A stretch of DNA of 64,000 bases from Fervidobacterium thailandense (lineage in GTDB: Bacteria; Thermotogota; Thermotogae; Thermotogales; Fervidobacteriaceae). The translations under genes were made by a program, and so were the position numbers. The notes under the pieces were generated by a model. It saw only the letters and a list, made by a program, of their open reading frames with translations. It was not told the origin of the DNA and made no database searches. This document shows positions 7,678 through 16,384 of the stretch, in pieces (within the stretch, counting starts at the first letter, position 1; each line of letters starts with the position of its first letter). Location of the stretch: positions 124,001 through 188,000 of the forward strand of contig NZ_LWAF01000001.1 of the NCBI RefSeq assembly GCF_001719065.1, read 5' to 3'.

Positions 7678-9270
7678 TCAATTTGTATTACCCAACTCAA
7701 GGGTCCATATGAGCCCGAGCTCACCGGAATTTCTGTCGAAATACCAAATATAATCAAAGTCTAAATAGTTTTCAAGTTTTCCTATTTCTGACTCATATAA
7801 AACGAGACTTCGAGAAACATCATCGAGTCTGTCCACGTATGAATTTCGATCATTTGGAACAACGAGAAATACTCTGTTAATCTCTAATCCTTCCAAAGTC
7901 TCAATGTAAGTTTCCGATGAAACTTTATTCGACGATTTTTCAAGTGAAATTATTTTGTAGAACGCTCTAAATTCGCGATATGTCCAGAATTCTCCAAAAT
8001 TTATGACCTTCGAAACACTTCTGTTGACAGTTGAGTTTGGGGCTACATCATGGCCGAAGGCTGCGCAAATAAGACCTTCTAACCTTCCCGTGTAGAGACT
8101 GTTAGAAACCATTCCGTAGTTTTTTAAGAAGAATGGAGAAGCATACATTCCCTTTATGTCACAAGTTACACAGCATTCTGAAACAGAGCCATAGTTCCAA
8201 ATTGTCAATCCTGAGGTTACTGCGTCGAGTGTATGATTTGATACACTTCCAGACAACTGAATTTTTTCTGCTCTTCCAAAGTTACCAAAAATACACGAAA
8301 AATTCCCTCCAGTGAAAGAAACTTCGCAACAGATTTCTTCAATTTTTCCATCATTTACCAAAGTTAGTCCAAGAACAGAACTGTACGAACTTGTAATAAT
8401 ATCACCTTTTACAAATGTCTTTGAAACGTTCCCAAGATTGTACATAGCAACTCCAAAGAGGAGAAAGTGTTCAACTTCTTTAGAATCAAGACCGATTGTT
8501 ATCTTCGCACTTTCAATTTCACCACCAGGCATATTGTGGAGTGTTACTCCCGCTGCAACAACCCAAAGGTTACTATCAAAACTTTTATCCCAAGAAATAT
8601 TGACTGTAGTATTCTTTATTGTTCCGCTGTTTTGCAAAAATAGACCTCCAAAAACTGCAATCACTCCATTTCGCTCGTACAGGAATTTAGTGTTGTAGTC
8701 AGTATCTGGGAGAAGAGTCGTTATCCCAATCCGCCTATACGGCAAGATCAACGGTTCGTTAGCTCCTACTGACTGTGTAGGTTTGTGTTTCATTGAGACC
8801 TTGACGAGAAACGAACAATTAGATATTTCCCCTTTGTTCATTTGTGCAAGAGCAGAACTCACTGTCCCCGGTACAACTTCGAGTTCGAAATTCGTATTCT
8901 TGATCACACTGCCTTCGGAGATTTCTCCAATCAGGGATGCTTTGTAGCTTGTTCTGAAGTCCAATTTTAAGCAACTTATAGTTTTTCCATTTCCGTCAAG
9001 CTCTCCGTTGAATTTTCCAAAGCGTTCCAGGTTCAGATTTGAGAGGTCGATGTTGTTGATCAACTTGTAATATGCGAAATCACGGTCGAATATTCGTGTG
9101 AAGTCATCTGGTTTTTCGATAAGATACGGATCATCCTTTGTACCAGAGCCGCGTAATTTTCCGTCTTTTTGTTCGGAATCAGTATCGCGAAACACGATCA
9201 GGATCGTAAACAAGGCACTTAAGAAAGCTACAACCGACAAACCGACTATAACATAGAACTTTAATCTCAT
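7678..9270 (-). CDS. Membrane-anchored GLUG-like surface protein
   Basis: A 530-residue protein with one N-terminal hydrophobic segment (about 5-27) and an exported remainder. Residues 40-60 carry GSGTKDDPYLIEKPDDF, the usual lead-in of GLUG / beta-helix proteins, followed by many short strand repeats of the type GSVIKNTNFEL, GEISNCSFLV, GTIKNTTVNI and GSVSECCVTC. This suggests a right-handed beta-solenoid displayed on the envelope. ATG 9270 has AAAGGGGGAG upstream. Codon use is AT-richer than in neighbouring metabolic genes. Ligand and role are unknown; an AAATG tandem repeat lies 120 bases upstream. Confidence 0.6.
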   Translation of the reverse strand: MRLKFYVIVGLSVVAFLSALFTILIVFRDTDSEQKDGKLRGSGTKDDPYLIEKPDDFTRIFDRDFAYYKLINNIDLSNLNLERFGKFNGELDGNGKTISCLKLDFRTSYKASLIGEISEGSVIKNTNFELEVVPGTVSSALAQMNKGEISNCSFLVKVSMKHKPTQSVGANEPLILPYRRIGITTLLPDTDYNTKFLYERNGVIAVFGGLFLQNSGTIKNTTVNISWDKSFDSNLWVVAAGVTLHNMPGGEIESAKITIGLDSKEVEHFLLFGVAMYNLGNVSKTFVKGDIITSSYSSVLGLTLVNDGKIEEICCEVSFTGGNFSCIFGNFGRAEKIQLSGSVSNHTLDAVTSGLTIWNYGSVSECCVTCDIKGMYASPFFLKNYGMVSNSLYTGRLEGLICAAFGHDVAPNSTVNRSVSKVINFGEFWTYREFRAFYKIISLEKSSNKVSSETYIETLEGLEINRVFLVVPNDRNSYVDRLDDVSRSLVLYESEIGKLENYLDFDYIWYFDRNSGELGLIWTLELGNTN

Positions 9271-9389
9271 GTTACTGCTCCCCCTTTCATGATTCTTAAT
9301 CTTGATTGTACTCCAGTTCTGTCAGCTTACTAATCTCATAATCCAAAGGAAATTCACATTTTTTGACGAGCCGATGGAAATTGAAGCGA

Positions 9390-9424
9390 AAATGAAATGA
9401 AATGAAATGAAATGAAATGAAATG
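9390..9424. repeat. Tandem pentanucleotide repeat, seven copies of AAATG
   Basis: Seven perfect copies of AAATG in a row, lying between the divergent starts of the surface protein (9270) and the small peptide gene (9527). Such short tandem repeats can change copy number by slippage and so alter promoter spacing. Confidence 0.95.
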
Positions 9425-9464
9425 AGAACAACTCTAATAGCCCGACTTCCGTGTTGAAAAATTC

Positions 9465-9487
9465 TACTACTCGTCCTAATAGTAGTA
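9465..9487. promoter_or_regulatory. Inverted repeat upstream of the peptide gene
   Basis: TACTACT (9465-9471) and AGTAGTA (9481-9487) form a perfect 7-bp inverted repeat around 9 bases, 40 bases before ATG 9527. It could be an operator or a weak hairpin; no T-run follows. Confidence 0.4.
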
Positions 9488-9526
9488 TGTGGGGCGGGGG
9501 ATGCTTGTAAATTGGGGGGTGAAAGG

Positions 9527-9733
9527 ATGTTCACTGTTAGAGATATTTCGATGCTATCACCTGCTGATACTGGCTATTACTTCGAACCGGTTCGAGCAGG
9601 GTACAAAATCACGAGGGAAGAGTCATCGGCCCCGGATCTGTATAACGAAACTCAGTTTCAGCAGATAAAGCATTTAGAGGGGTTCCTGCCTGGAAAAGAA
9701 AAGTCGCTCTTAGACATGGGAGTTACGTTTTAA
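9527..9733 (+). CDS. Small peptide of unknown function (68 aa)
   Basis: ATG 9527 is preceded by a very strong Shine-Dalgarno (GGGGGGTGAAAGG), which argues for real translation; an in-frame TTG at 9512 is too close to it. The product is 68 residues, has no cysteine and no membrane segment, and is mixed in charge (SPADTGYYFEPVRAGYKI in the middle, SLLDMGVTF at the end). It is the first gene of a three-gene plus-strand cassette ending with a CPBP protease, within otherwise minus-strand surroundings. I do not recognise it. It may be a substrate peptide, or a remnant of a larger gene. Confidence 0.5.
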   Translation: MFTVRDISMLSPADTGYYFEPVRAGYKITREESSAPDLYNETQFQQIKHLEGFLPGKEKSLLDMGVTF

Positions 9734-9805
9734 TCTTGACAGTTTAACCAAATATAACCTCCCCGCCCCTCTTCGCCACGCTTCTTAAAGCGAGGTATCT
9801 TGTGA

Positions 9806-10432
9806 GTGCGGTTGCAAAATGTTAGCTTCCTCGTCTTCGACTCACGAGAAAAGAAATTCAGCGGCTCCTTTGACCTCATAGATCTTGAGAAAATTCCCGA
9901 TGGTATTCTCTACGCAATAAAGGTTGGAAATCGGTATATGGAAAAAAGCCTACTGGGGGACCCAGTATGGCAAAGACCGTTGTTTGGAAACAGAAAAATC
10001 CATGTTTTCAAGCGGCAGAGAAAGGTGATAAATTTATCAGAGCTGAGCATCTGGTTTTCTGATAGAGCATGTGATCGATCAAGATTGCGGTTATACAGAT
10101 TTATTGATAGGCAAATCTGGTTTTGTATTAGATTAAAATCGCCACAGCCTGTTTCTGTCTTGGCTTTGTTTTTTATAAATGATAAGTTGGATGATTTTTT
10201 CTTTTGGTGTCCACGGCTTAAATTAGATCATATGAGCTATCTGCTTACCTTGGAAAGTCTCTACCAGGTTAGTAAGAATTATGAATTTCAGAATCACTCA
10301 AAGTCCTTTCTAACGGTACGAGTCTACGTTGATGGGATAAAGGTAGCTACTAATTCGCTTGAATTCGTGGAACTCAATTATGTGACTTTGCGGGTTACTC
10401 GAAGTCAGTTTTTCTGGTATAATCGTCGTTGA
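9806..10432 (+). CDS. Unrecognised protein in CPBP cassette
   Basis: A 208-residue frame starting at GTG 9806, with GAGGT nine bases upstream; a stop lies directly before the GTG, so no longer start is possible. The sequence is rich in aromatic and strand-forming residues (QIWFCIRLK, VSVLALFFINDKLDDFFFW, FLTVRVYVDGIKV) and basic, ending in FFWYNRR. No signal peptide or known motif is visible. It is AT-rich compared with flanking metabolic genes. Its position between the 68-residue peptide and the CPBP protease suggests a shared function; none can be named. Confidence 0.55.
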   Translation: MRLQNVSFLVFDSREKKFSGSFDLIDLEKIPDGILYAIKVGNRYMEKSLLGDPVWQRPLFGNRKIHVFKRQRKVINLSELSIWFSDRACDRSRLRLYRFIDRQIWFCIRLKSPQPVSVLALFFINDKLDDFFFWCPRLKLDHMSYLLTLESLYQVSKNYEFQNHSKSFLTVRVYVDGIKVATNSLEFVELNYVTLRVTRSQFFWYNRR

Positions 10433-10493
10433 AAGATCATTTCGAGCTCTTGCTGAGTTTAGAGGAGGAGACTGAGGAGAGCTGTTTTGACCT

Positions 10494-11429
10494 ATGTTAT
10501 TAGTCAAAATATTTATTCTCATTAGTTTAGTGGGTTTGCTCGCGTTTTTGAAATCGAAGTTCTACGTTATTTTTCTAATAACCTCGAAAAGTCTTTATAA
10601 ATTTGAAATTTTGAGTGGCCGAATAACTGGTCGGTATAGTGATTTCAGTCCTTATTTTGAATATCAATTCAAAATGAACGATTTTTTTGAAGTAGCCTTC
10701 GCATTACTTTTTATACATACGATTTTCTACTTTCCGCTATACGTTGCTTCCAAAAGGTTGTTTGCATCGGATCGTCAGCACGATGAAAGCCTGCTACAGA
10801 AAGTTACCTTGTCATTGCTTAAAATACTCTTGTTAACGGTGGCTGTTACACTCATATCGAGAGTGTTCCAATTAGGTTTTTTCAAGAACTACTTGACTTT
10901 TAATTTTTCGAGACAGTATCTACGCGAGAACTTCCTGATATACGTGTTGAAGGCTTTCGATGACTCCCAAGTTGGCTTTTGGGAAGAACTGACGGCAAGG
11001 AAGATCATACTCGAGGGACTGATCTCAAGTATTGGATTTTCAAGAGGTTTTTGGTTAGCAAATTTTGTCTTTTCATTTTTCCATATCTTTGTCGCATTCG
11101 AAAAGTCACAAAATATAATCGAGTTATTGGTGGTAATGTTAAACTATGTTTTGCTGTCGGTAGTAATATCGACTGTATACATTCGTTCTCGGTCAGTTTT
11201 TTGCGCTGGGGTGTTTCACGCAGTAACGAATTTTGTGGAAGGCGTTTACCGTCCAATCGGACAAAAATTTCCTTGGTCAATGCGTGAAGCGGTGGTGCTA
11301 ATGGGAAACCATTGGGTGTTGTTTGGAATCCTCATTTACTTGCTACACCCTGTGATTGAAATAGTGGGGGAACGTGTGACCCCTTCAGAAAAATATTCAG
11401 AAAGATGGGACATTAAACTGTTATCCTGA
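10494..11429 (+). CDS. CPBP-family intramembrane glutamic endopeptidase
   Basis: A 311-residue polytopic membrane protein with the CPBP (CAAX protease / bacteriocin-processing, Abi) signature. Motif 1 is EELTAR with E164, E165 and R169; motif 2 is FSFFHI with H197; motif 3 is HAVTN with H242 and N246. Members cleave prenylated or peptide substrates within the membrane; bacterial ones include bacteriocin maturation and immunity proteins. An N-terminal membrane segment at 1-30 precedes the core. GAGGAG lies about 13 bases before ATG 10494, a somewhat long spacing. Substrate unknown; the upstream peptide is a candidate. Confidence 0.8.
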   Translation: MLLVKIFILISLVGLLAFLKSKFYVIFLITSKSLYKFEILSGRITGRYSDFSPYFEYQFKMNDFFEVAFALLFIHTIFYFPLYVASKRLFASDRQHDESLLQKVTLSLLKILLLTVAVTLISRVFQLGFFKNYLTFNFSRQYLRENFLIYVLKAFDDSQVGFWEELTARKIILEGLISSIGFSRGFWLANFVFSFFHIFVAFEKSQNIIELLVVMLNYVLLSVVISTVYIRSRSVFCAGVFHAVTNFVEGVYRPIGQKFPWSMREAVVLMGNHWVLFGILIYLLHPVIEIVGERVTPSEKYSERWDIKLLS

Positions 11430-11495
11430 ACCTTAACTATTTCGGAACTTGTGATGTCGTACGGAGTGCACTGGACCGGGGCCACATTTGGTTTA

Positions 11496-12365
11496 CTAAG
11501 AATGGGAATCTTTGGACCTTAGCAAGGAATTTAGCGATATAGCAAGGATAATAAGTATCATTCCCAAAATTTGGTAAGCTCTCAGCACCTCATTTCGTAC
11601 AAGGTTCCCAGCAACAACGGATACTACGGTCGTTAGATTTGCAAAGAGTGAGGAGACAGTTGGCGAAACCTTACTGAGCATAAAGTTCACAAGGAAGAAC
11701 GCTACCACGGAGGAGAGTATTCCCAGATAAAGGGCAGAGACAATCACGGGAGCCTGGAGTGTCAATTTAAACTGACCGGACACTAAGCTCAAAAATAGGA
11801 AGAAAATGAAACCGGTAATCATCATGAAGAACGTTATTTCCTCCGGTTTGAATTCCGATGAAAGCTTTCTCGATGAAATGTTGTAAAGTGCAGCGGAAAA
11901 GACGGCACCGAGTATGAGAAATTTTCCCAGCAGTCCTTGGAAGCTGAATTGACTAAACCCGATTATTAAGGAAACACCGAAAAAGCTCATTAATCCGAAG
12001 AGGTACTGGTACCACCTCACACGTTCTTTCAGTAACACGGGACTCAGAAGCATAACCACTATGGGAATAATCGCAATAAGCATGCCTGCCTCCGAAGAGG
12101 TTGTAAACCTAAGACCGTTAGTTTCAAAAGTAAAGTACAGCACCGGTTGAAAGATGACCACCCGCCAAAGTTTCCAGTAAGGCTTTCTTGAGAGTTTGAT
12201 GATTCTGAGCAGACTGAGGATCATTACAGCGATTGTTGCAACGAAGAAACGGTACGTGAGGAACGTGTAAGGATGAACGTAGTCAAGGGCGTTTTTGGTA
12301 AAGAGAAATGAAAGGCCGAATATGAACGATATTGATAAGCCCGATATGATAACCGAAAGGCTCAA
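11496..12365 (-). CDS. EamA/DMT-superfamily transporter
   Basis: A 289-residue integral membrane protein with about ten hydrophobic helices in two EamA halves (residues 1-140 and 150-285), each beginning with the typical FIFGLSFLFTKNAL / GAVFSAALYNISSRKL pattern. DMT transporters export amino acids, metabolites or drugs; the substrate cannot be read from sequence. The start is TTG 12365, chosen because AAGGAGG stands at ideal distance. The gene converges with the CPBP gene and lies downstream of the aminotransferase, separated by a terminator. Confidence 0.85.
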   Translation of the reverse strand: MSLSVIISGLSISFIFGLSFLFTKNALDYVHPYTFLTYRFFVATIAVMILSLLRIIKLSRKPYWKLWRVVIFQPVLYFTFETNGLRFTTSSEAGMLIAIIPIVVMLLSPVLLKERVRWYQYLFGLMSFFGVSLIIGFSQFSFQGLLGKFLILGAVFSAALYNISSRKLSSEFKPEEITFFMMITGFIFFLFLSLVSGQFKLTLQAPVIVSALYLGILSSVVAFFLVNFMLSKVSPTVSSLFANLTTVVSVVAGNLVRNEVLRAYQILGMILIILAISLNSLLRSKDSHS

Positions 12366-12434
12366 AGTATCGCCTCCTTGTTCAATCGTTGCGTAGTCTT
12401 TTTAGTGGAATCTAAGTGCAATTTAAGAGGATTC

Positions 12435-12457
12435 AAAAAACCCCGCCAAAGGCGGGG
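12435..12457 (-). terminator. Intrinsic terminator behind the aminotransferase gene
   Basis: A 7-bp GC stem (12441-12447 with 12451-12457), a 3-nt loop and a run of six T on the minus strand. It ends the gcvT-gcvPA-gcvPB-aminotransferase transcript. Confidence 0.9.
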
Positions 12458-12476
12458 TAGCATATTTTTTCAATTC

Positions 12477-13601
12477 TCAAGAGTTCAAGAATTCTTCAAG
12501 TCTTCTGAATCCTTCCTCCAGATTCTCAAGCGATGTGGCAAAGCTGATTCTCACAAAGCCAGGCATGTCGAACGCACTGCCCGGTACGGTGGCGACCATT
12601 TTCTCCTCCAAGAGTCTGTGGCAAAATTCTTCATCGTCACCGTCAACTTTGAAGAACAGGTAAAACGCTCCTTTTGGTTCAACAAACTCGAGTCCGAGCT
12701 GTTTGGCCCTGTTAACGACAAATTCACAACGCTTTTTGAACTCGGCGATCATGTAAGAGTTGTCCGTTTTACACGCTTCGATAGCTGCGTATTGTGCTAT
12801 CGTGTTGATATTGGATGCAACGTGGCTCTGGATTTTTGAGACTCTCTTCTTAATTTCCTTATTCTTTGTGGCTGTGTAACCGACTCGCCAACCGGTCATT
12901 GCGTGCGATTTGCTGAAGGCGTTGACGTATATCAGAAGCTCTGGTTTAACAAGGCCGTAGAGTGAACGGTGCGTTCCAACGTAGACCAGTTCATCGTACA
13001 CCTCATCTGTAACAACGTAAACGTTATTCTCGTTTGCAATGTGTGCGATCGTTTCGAGCGTTTCCTGAGTGTAAATGACTCCGGAAGGATTGTTCGGGGA
13101 ATTGACCACAATGGCTTTCGTTCTGGGACTCAGATGCTGAAGTATTTCCTCCTTTGTCGGCACAAATCCGTTCTCGTAACGAGTGCGTAAAACGACCGGT
13201 TTACCCCTGACCAGGTGTATCTGTGCCGGGTAGCTTACCCAGTACGGTGCGAAGAGCAAAACTTCATCACCTTCGTCGAGAATGGCAGCAAACGCATTGA
13301 AAAGTGCTTGTTTTCCGCCATTTGAAACGACGATTTCATCTGGTGAAAACTCAACTCCTTTTTTCGTTTTAAGGTACTCGGAGATTGCATGCCGCAACTC
13401 CGGGATACCATCGCTGTCGGTGTACTTTGTCAGGCCCTTTTCGAGAGCTTCGAAGGCCTTTTCAACGATCGGTCGCGGAGTTTGGAAGTCTGGTTCGCCT
13501 GCAGTGAGGTTGATAACCGGTTTCCCTTCCGATTTTAGCTTTTTTGCAAGAGAGTCTATCTGCAAAGTTTTGGATGGTGTGATCAGTTCCGTGGGATGCA
13601 T
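12477..13601 (-). CDS. Class I aminotransferase (aspartate aminotransferase type)
   Basis: A 374-residue PLP fold-type I enzyme of the Ib subgroup. Visible are LTAGEPDFQTP (31-42), NSPNNPSG (168-174), D199 and Y202 (VTDEVYDEL), the Schiff-base lysine K231 in NAFSKSHAMTGWRVGY, and the C-terminal VRISFATS that holds the carboxylate-binding Arg. Substrate is most likely aspartate/2-oxoglutarate, with broader specificity possible. The start at ATG 13601 follows AGAGGTGATC; longer in-frame starts would run into gcvPB. It is the last gene of the glycine-cleavage operon, 7 bases behind gcvPB, suggesting linkage of amino-group and one-carbon metabolism. Confidence 0.9.
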   Translation of the reverse strand: MHPTELITPSKTLQIDSLAKKLKSEGKPVINLTAGEPDFQTPRPIVEKAFEALEKGLTKYTDSDGIPELRHAISEYLKTKKGVEFSPDEIVVSNGGKQALFNAFAAILDEGDEVLLFAPYWVSYPAQIHLVRGKPVVLRTRYENGFVPTKEEILQHLSPRTKAIVVNSPNNPSGVIYTQETLETIAHIANENNVYVVTDEVYDELVYVGTHRSLYGLVKPELLIYVNAFSKSHAMTGWRVGYTATKNKEIKKRVSKIQSHVASNINTIAQYAAIEACKTDNSYMIAEFKKRCEFVVNRAKQLGLEFVEPKGAFYLFFKVDGDDEEFCHRLLEEKMVATVPGSAFDMPGFVRISFATSLENLEEGFRRLEEFLNS

Positions 13602-13608
13602 TCTACGA

Positions 13609-15042
13609 TCACCTCTTGAATCTGAACACCGGGTATTTCGTCGCGCTGACGTCATCAAGGCGTCGCACCGGTGTGGTGTACGGAGCACCTTTCACCAATT
13701 GTGGATTTTCTTGTGCTTCTTTCGCAATCCTTTCCATCGCTTCCACAAAAGTGTCCAACGTTTGCTTACTTTCAGTTTCCGTAGGTTCAATCATCATTGC
13801 CTCGTGGACGATAAGTGGGAAGTAAATCGTTGGAGCATGCAAACCGTAATCAAGCAAGCGTTTGGCGATATCGAGTGTCTTGACCCCGGTTTTCTTTGCG
13901 AATTCTTCGTTATCAATGACAAACTCATGCATGCATATTCTGTCGTACGCGATTTTGAAGGTCTTTGAAAGTTTTACCCTAAGGTAGTTCGCGTTGAGAA
14001 CGGCCATGTCACTGACGTGTTTTAAACCTTTACCGCCCATGGTGAGGATGTAAGTGTACGCTTTTACGAGAACTAAGAAGTTTCCGTAGAACGTACGCAC
14101 CATTCCGATGCTCTTTGGCAAGTTGTAATCCAGTTCGTACTTTTCACCGGATTTTCGTACAACGGGTACTGGCAAATACGGAGCCAATCGCGCTTTCACA
14201 CCAATAGGCCCGCTACCTGGTCCACCCATACCATGTGGCGTGCTAAACGTTTTGTGCAGGTTCAAGTGAACTATATCAAATCCCATGTCACCCGGCCTTG
14301 TGCGGCCCATTATCGCGTTGAGGTTCGCACCGTCGTAGTAGAGCAGGGCACCCACATCGTGTGCCATTTTGGCTATCGTCAGTATGTCTTTTTCGAAAAG
14401 ACCGAGCGTATTTGGATTAGTGAGCATTATTACCGCAACGGTATCATCCAAGTGTTTCTTCAGTTCTTCAAGATCCACGCACCCATCCGGTCCGGATTTG
14501 ATTTCGATTACCTCAAATCCCGCCATCGCAGCTGAGGCTGGATTCGTTCCATGTGCGCTGTCCGGAACGATTACTTTTTTGCGTTTCTCGAGTTCGCCGA
14601 TGTCTTCAAAATACGCGCGTGCGATGAGAAGTCCTGTGAGTTCACCGTGGGCACCGGCGGCCGGTTGCAACGTCATGTCGTCAGTACCGGTGATTTCACA
14701 AAGGAGTTCTTTGAGATGTCCCATCAGTTGTACTGCACCCTCGATTGTTTCGCGTGGTTGGAACGGGTGAAGTTGGGTAAATAGCATTGCCATGTCTTCG
14801 TTTATTTTAGGATTGTACTTCATTGTACATGAGCCAAGCGGATAAAACCCGCGGTCGACGGAATAGTTTTTCAAAGCGAGGTTTGTGTAATGCCTAACGA
14901 CGTCCACTTCCGAAACTTCCGGAAGCATCGGTGGATCTTTTCTAAGGAGGTGTTCAGGGACATTGCAACCGGAGTCTGGCACGTCGTACGCTGGCAGTTC
15001 GTAACCTTTTCTTCCAGGTTTTGAGCGCTCGAAGATGGTCAT
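13609..15042 (-). CDS. gcvPB: Glycine dehydrogenase (decarboxylating) subunit 2
   Basis: The C-terminal half of the split P-protein. Together with GcvPA it decarboxylates glycine with PLP and passes the aminomethyl group to lipoyl-GcvH. The 477 residues include [14 protein letters not shown] (66-78), QPAAGAHGE (126-134), [10 protein letters not shown] (161-170) and the PLP lysine K264 in [12 protein letters not shown]. Start ATG 15042 overlaps the gcvPA stop by 4 bases, so translation is coupled and the stoichiometry of the two subunits is probably fixed. Length and motifs are normal for the family. Confidence 0.95.
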   Translation of the reverse strand: MTIFERSKPGRKGYELPAYDVPDSGCNVPEHLLRKDPPMLPEVSEVDVVRHYTNLALKNYSVDRGFYPLGSCTMKYNPKINEDMAMLFTQLHPFQPRETIEGAVQLMGHLKELLCEITGTDDMTLQPAAGAHGELTGLLIARAYFEDIGELEKRKKVIVPDSAHGTNPASAAMAGFEVIEIKSGPDGCVDLEELKKHLDDTVAVIMLTNPNTLGLFEKDILTIAKMAHDVGALLYYDGANLNAIMGRTRPGDMGFDIVHLNLHKTFSTPHGMGGPGSGPIGVKARLAPYLPVPVVRKSGEKYELDYNLPKSIGMVRTFYGNFLVLVKAYTYILTMGGKGLKHVSDMAVLNANYLRVKLSKTFKIAYDRICMHEFVIDNEEFAKKTGVKTLDIAKRLLDYGLHAPTIYFPLIVHEAMMIEPTETESKQTLDTFVEAMERIAKEAQENPQLVKGAPYTTPVRRLDDVSATKYPVFRFKR

Positions 15043-16373
15043 TTCTTCATCACCTCAACAAGCTTGTCCATTGATTCTTTCGTGTTCACTTCCGTGGCAC
15101 ATACGAGAGCAGATGGACCGAGTTCTTTGTAAACCCTGTCGATCGGGATGGGACCGAGGATACCGTTTTTAGCCATCTCGTGCCACCTATTCCGGTAATC
15201 ATCGGGGACTCTTACAACAAACTCGTTGAAGAACTCACCGCTGAAAATTTTTGCAAATCCGGCTTCCTCAAGCTTTTTGGCCAGGTAATGTGCGTTATTA
15301 TACGAACGGTATGCTACCTCCCTCAATCCCTGCGGGCCCATGACCGAGAGATAGATTGCGTTGATGAGAGCAATGTAAGCCTGGTTGGAGCAAATATTTG
15401 ACGTGGCCTTTTCGCGTCGTATGTGTTGTTCCCTTGTTTGGAGAATCATGACGTAACCGATCTTTCCCTCTAAATCCTTGGTCTGACCGATTAGCCTACC
15501 TGGCATTTTCCTAACGTGCTTTTCAAGTGTTGTGAAGAATCCTATTCCAGGACCTCCCAGGTTGGGTGTGACACCCAAGGACTGACCTTCACCAATGACG
15601 ATGTCGGCACCGAACTTTCCGGGTGCTTCTAAGAGAGCGAGTGATACCGGTTCGGCCACCACGATGAAGACAACGTTCTGAGGTATGAGTGAACGGATTG
15701 CCTTTAAGTCTTCGATGAAACCGAAGAAGTTTGGATAAGCAACGGCTACAGCGGCCGTTTCGTCGTCCAGCTTTGCTTTCAGTTCATCGAGGTTTACCGT
15801 TCCAAGTTCGGTGTATCCGAGTTCCTCGATCTTTATCCCAATTGGCTTTGTGTACGTTCTTGCAACGGTTCGATACTCCGGGTTTATGGTCCTGGCTACG
15901 AGCATTTTGTACTTTCCCGTGATGCGCGTGGCCATGAGCAAACTCTCGGCAAACGAACTTGCACCATCGTACATTGAGGAATTCGCAACTTCCATGCCTG
16001 TGAGTTCACACATCATTGTCTGGTATTCAAAGAGCATTTGAAGTGTACCTTGTGAAACTTCGGCTTGGTACGGTGTGTAGGCTGTGACGAAGTTTGGATT
16101 GGCGGCGAGGTGCTTCACCACAGTTGGAATATAGTGGTAGTAAATACCGGCACCGAGGAAAACAAATTCTGGTTCAAATGTTTTATTCTTCCGGGCAAGT
16201 TCTTCCACAAGCTTCCTAACGGTGAACTCATCTTTGCCATCGGGAATGTTGTAGCCGTCTATCGTTTTTGGAACATCAATGAACAAATCATCTATACTCC
16301 CAACGCCAATTTCTTGGAGCATCTCCTTTATCTCTTCTTCAGTGTGTGGAATGTACCGATGCACCGTGTACAC
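15039..16373 (-). CDS. gcvPA: Glycine dehydrogenase (decarboxylating) subunit 1
   Basis: The N-terminal half of the split glycine decarboxylase, 444 residues. Family landmarks are [14 protein letters not shown] near the start, [12 protein letters not shown] (about 93), [16 protein letters not shown], and [15 protein letters not shown]. It has no PLP lysine of its own and works with GcvPB. The gene begins 11 bases behind gcvT. In many Thermotogales operons gcvH lies between gcvT and gcvPA; here nothing fits in that gap. Confidence 0.95.
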   Translation of the reverse strand: MYTVHRYIPHTEEEIKEMLQEIGVGSIDDLFIDVPKTIDGYNIPDGKDEFTVRKLVEELARKNKTFEPEFVFLGAGIYYHYIPTVVKHLAANPNFVTAYTPYQAEVSQGTLQMLFEYQTMMCELTGMEVANSSMYDGASSFAESLLMATRITGKYKMLVARTINPEYRTVARTYTKPIGIKIEELGYTELGTVNLDELKAKLDDETAAVAVAYPNFFGFIEDLKAIRSLIPQNVVFIVVAEPVSLALLEAPGKFGADIVIGEGQSLGVTPNLGGPGIGFFTTLEKHVRKMPGRLIGQTKDLEGKIGYVMILQTREQHIRREKATSNICSNQAYIALINAIYLSVMGPQGLREVAYRSYNNAHYLAKKLEEAGFAKIFSGEFFNEFVVRVPDDYRNRWHEMAKNGILGPIPIDRVYKELGPSALVCATEVNTKESMDKLVEVMKK

Positions 16374-16384
16374 CTCCTAAAATT

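Noticed and set aside
9322-9534. Minus-strand open frame through the AAATG repeat
   Set aside because: Its repetitive SFHFI pattern only reflects the repeat, and it has no ribosome site.
9734-9805. Promoter between the peptide gene and the following gene (TTGACA with TATAAC)
   Set aside because: The two hexamers are only 11 bases apart, too close for a sigma-70 promoter.
13282-13968. Plus-strand open frame of 228 codons across the aminotransferase and gcvPB
   Set aside because: Covers the junction of two clear minus-strand genes and is only their mirror image.
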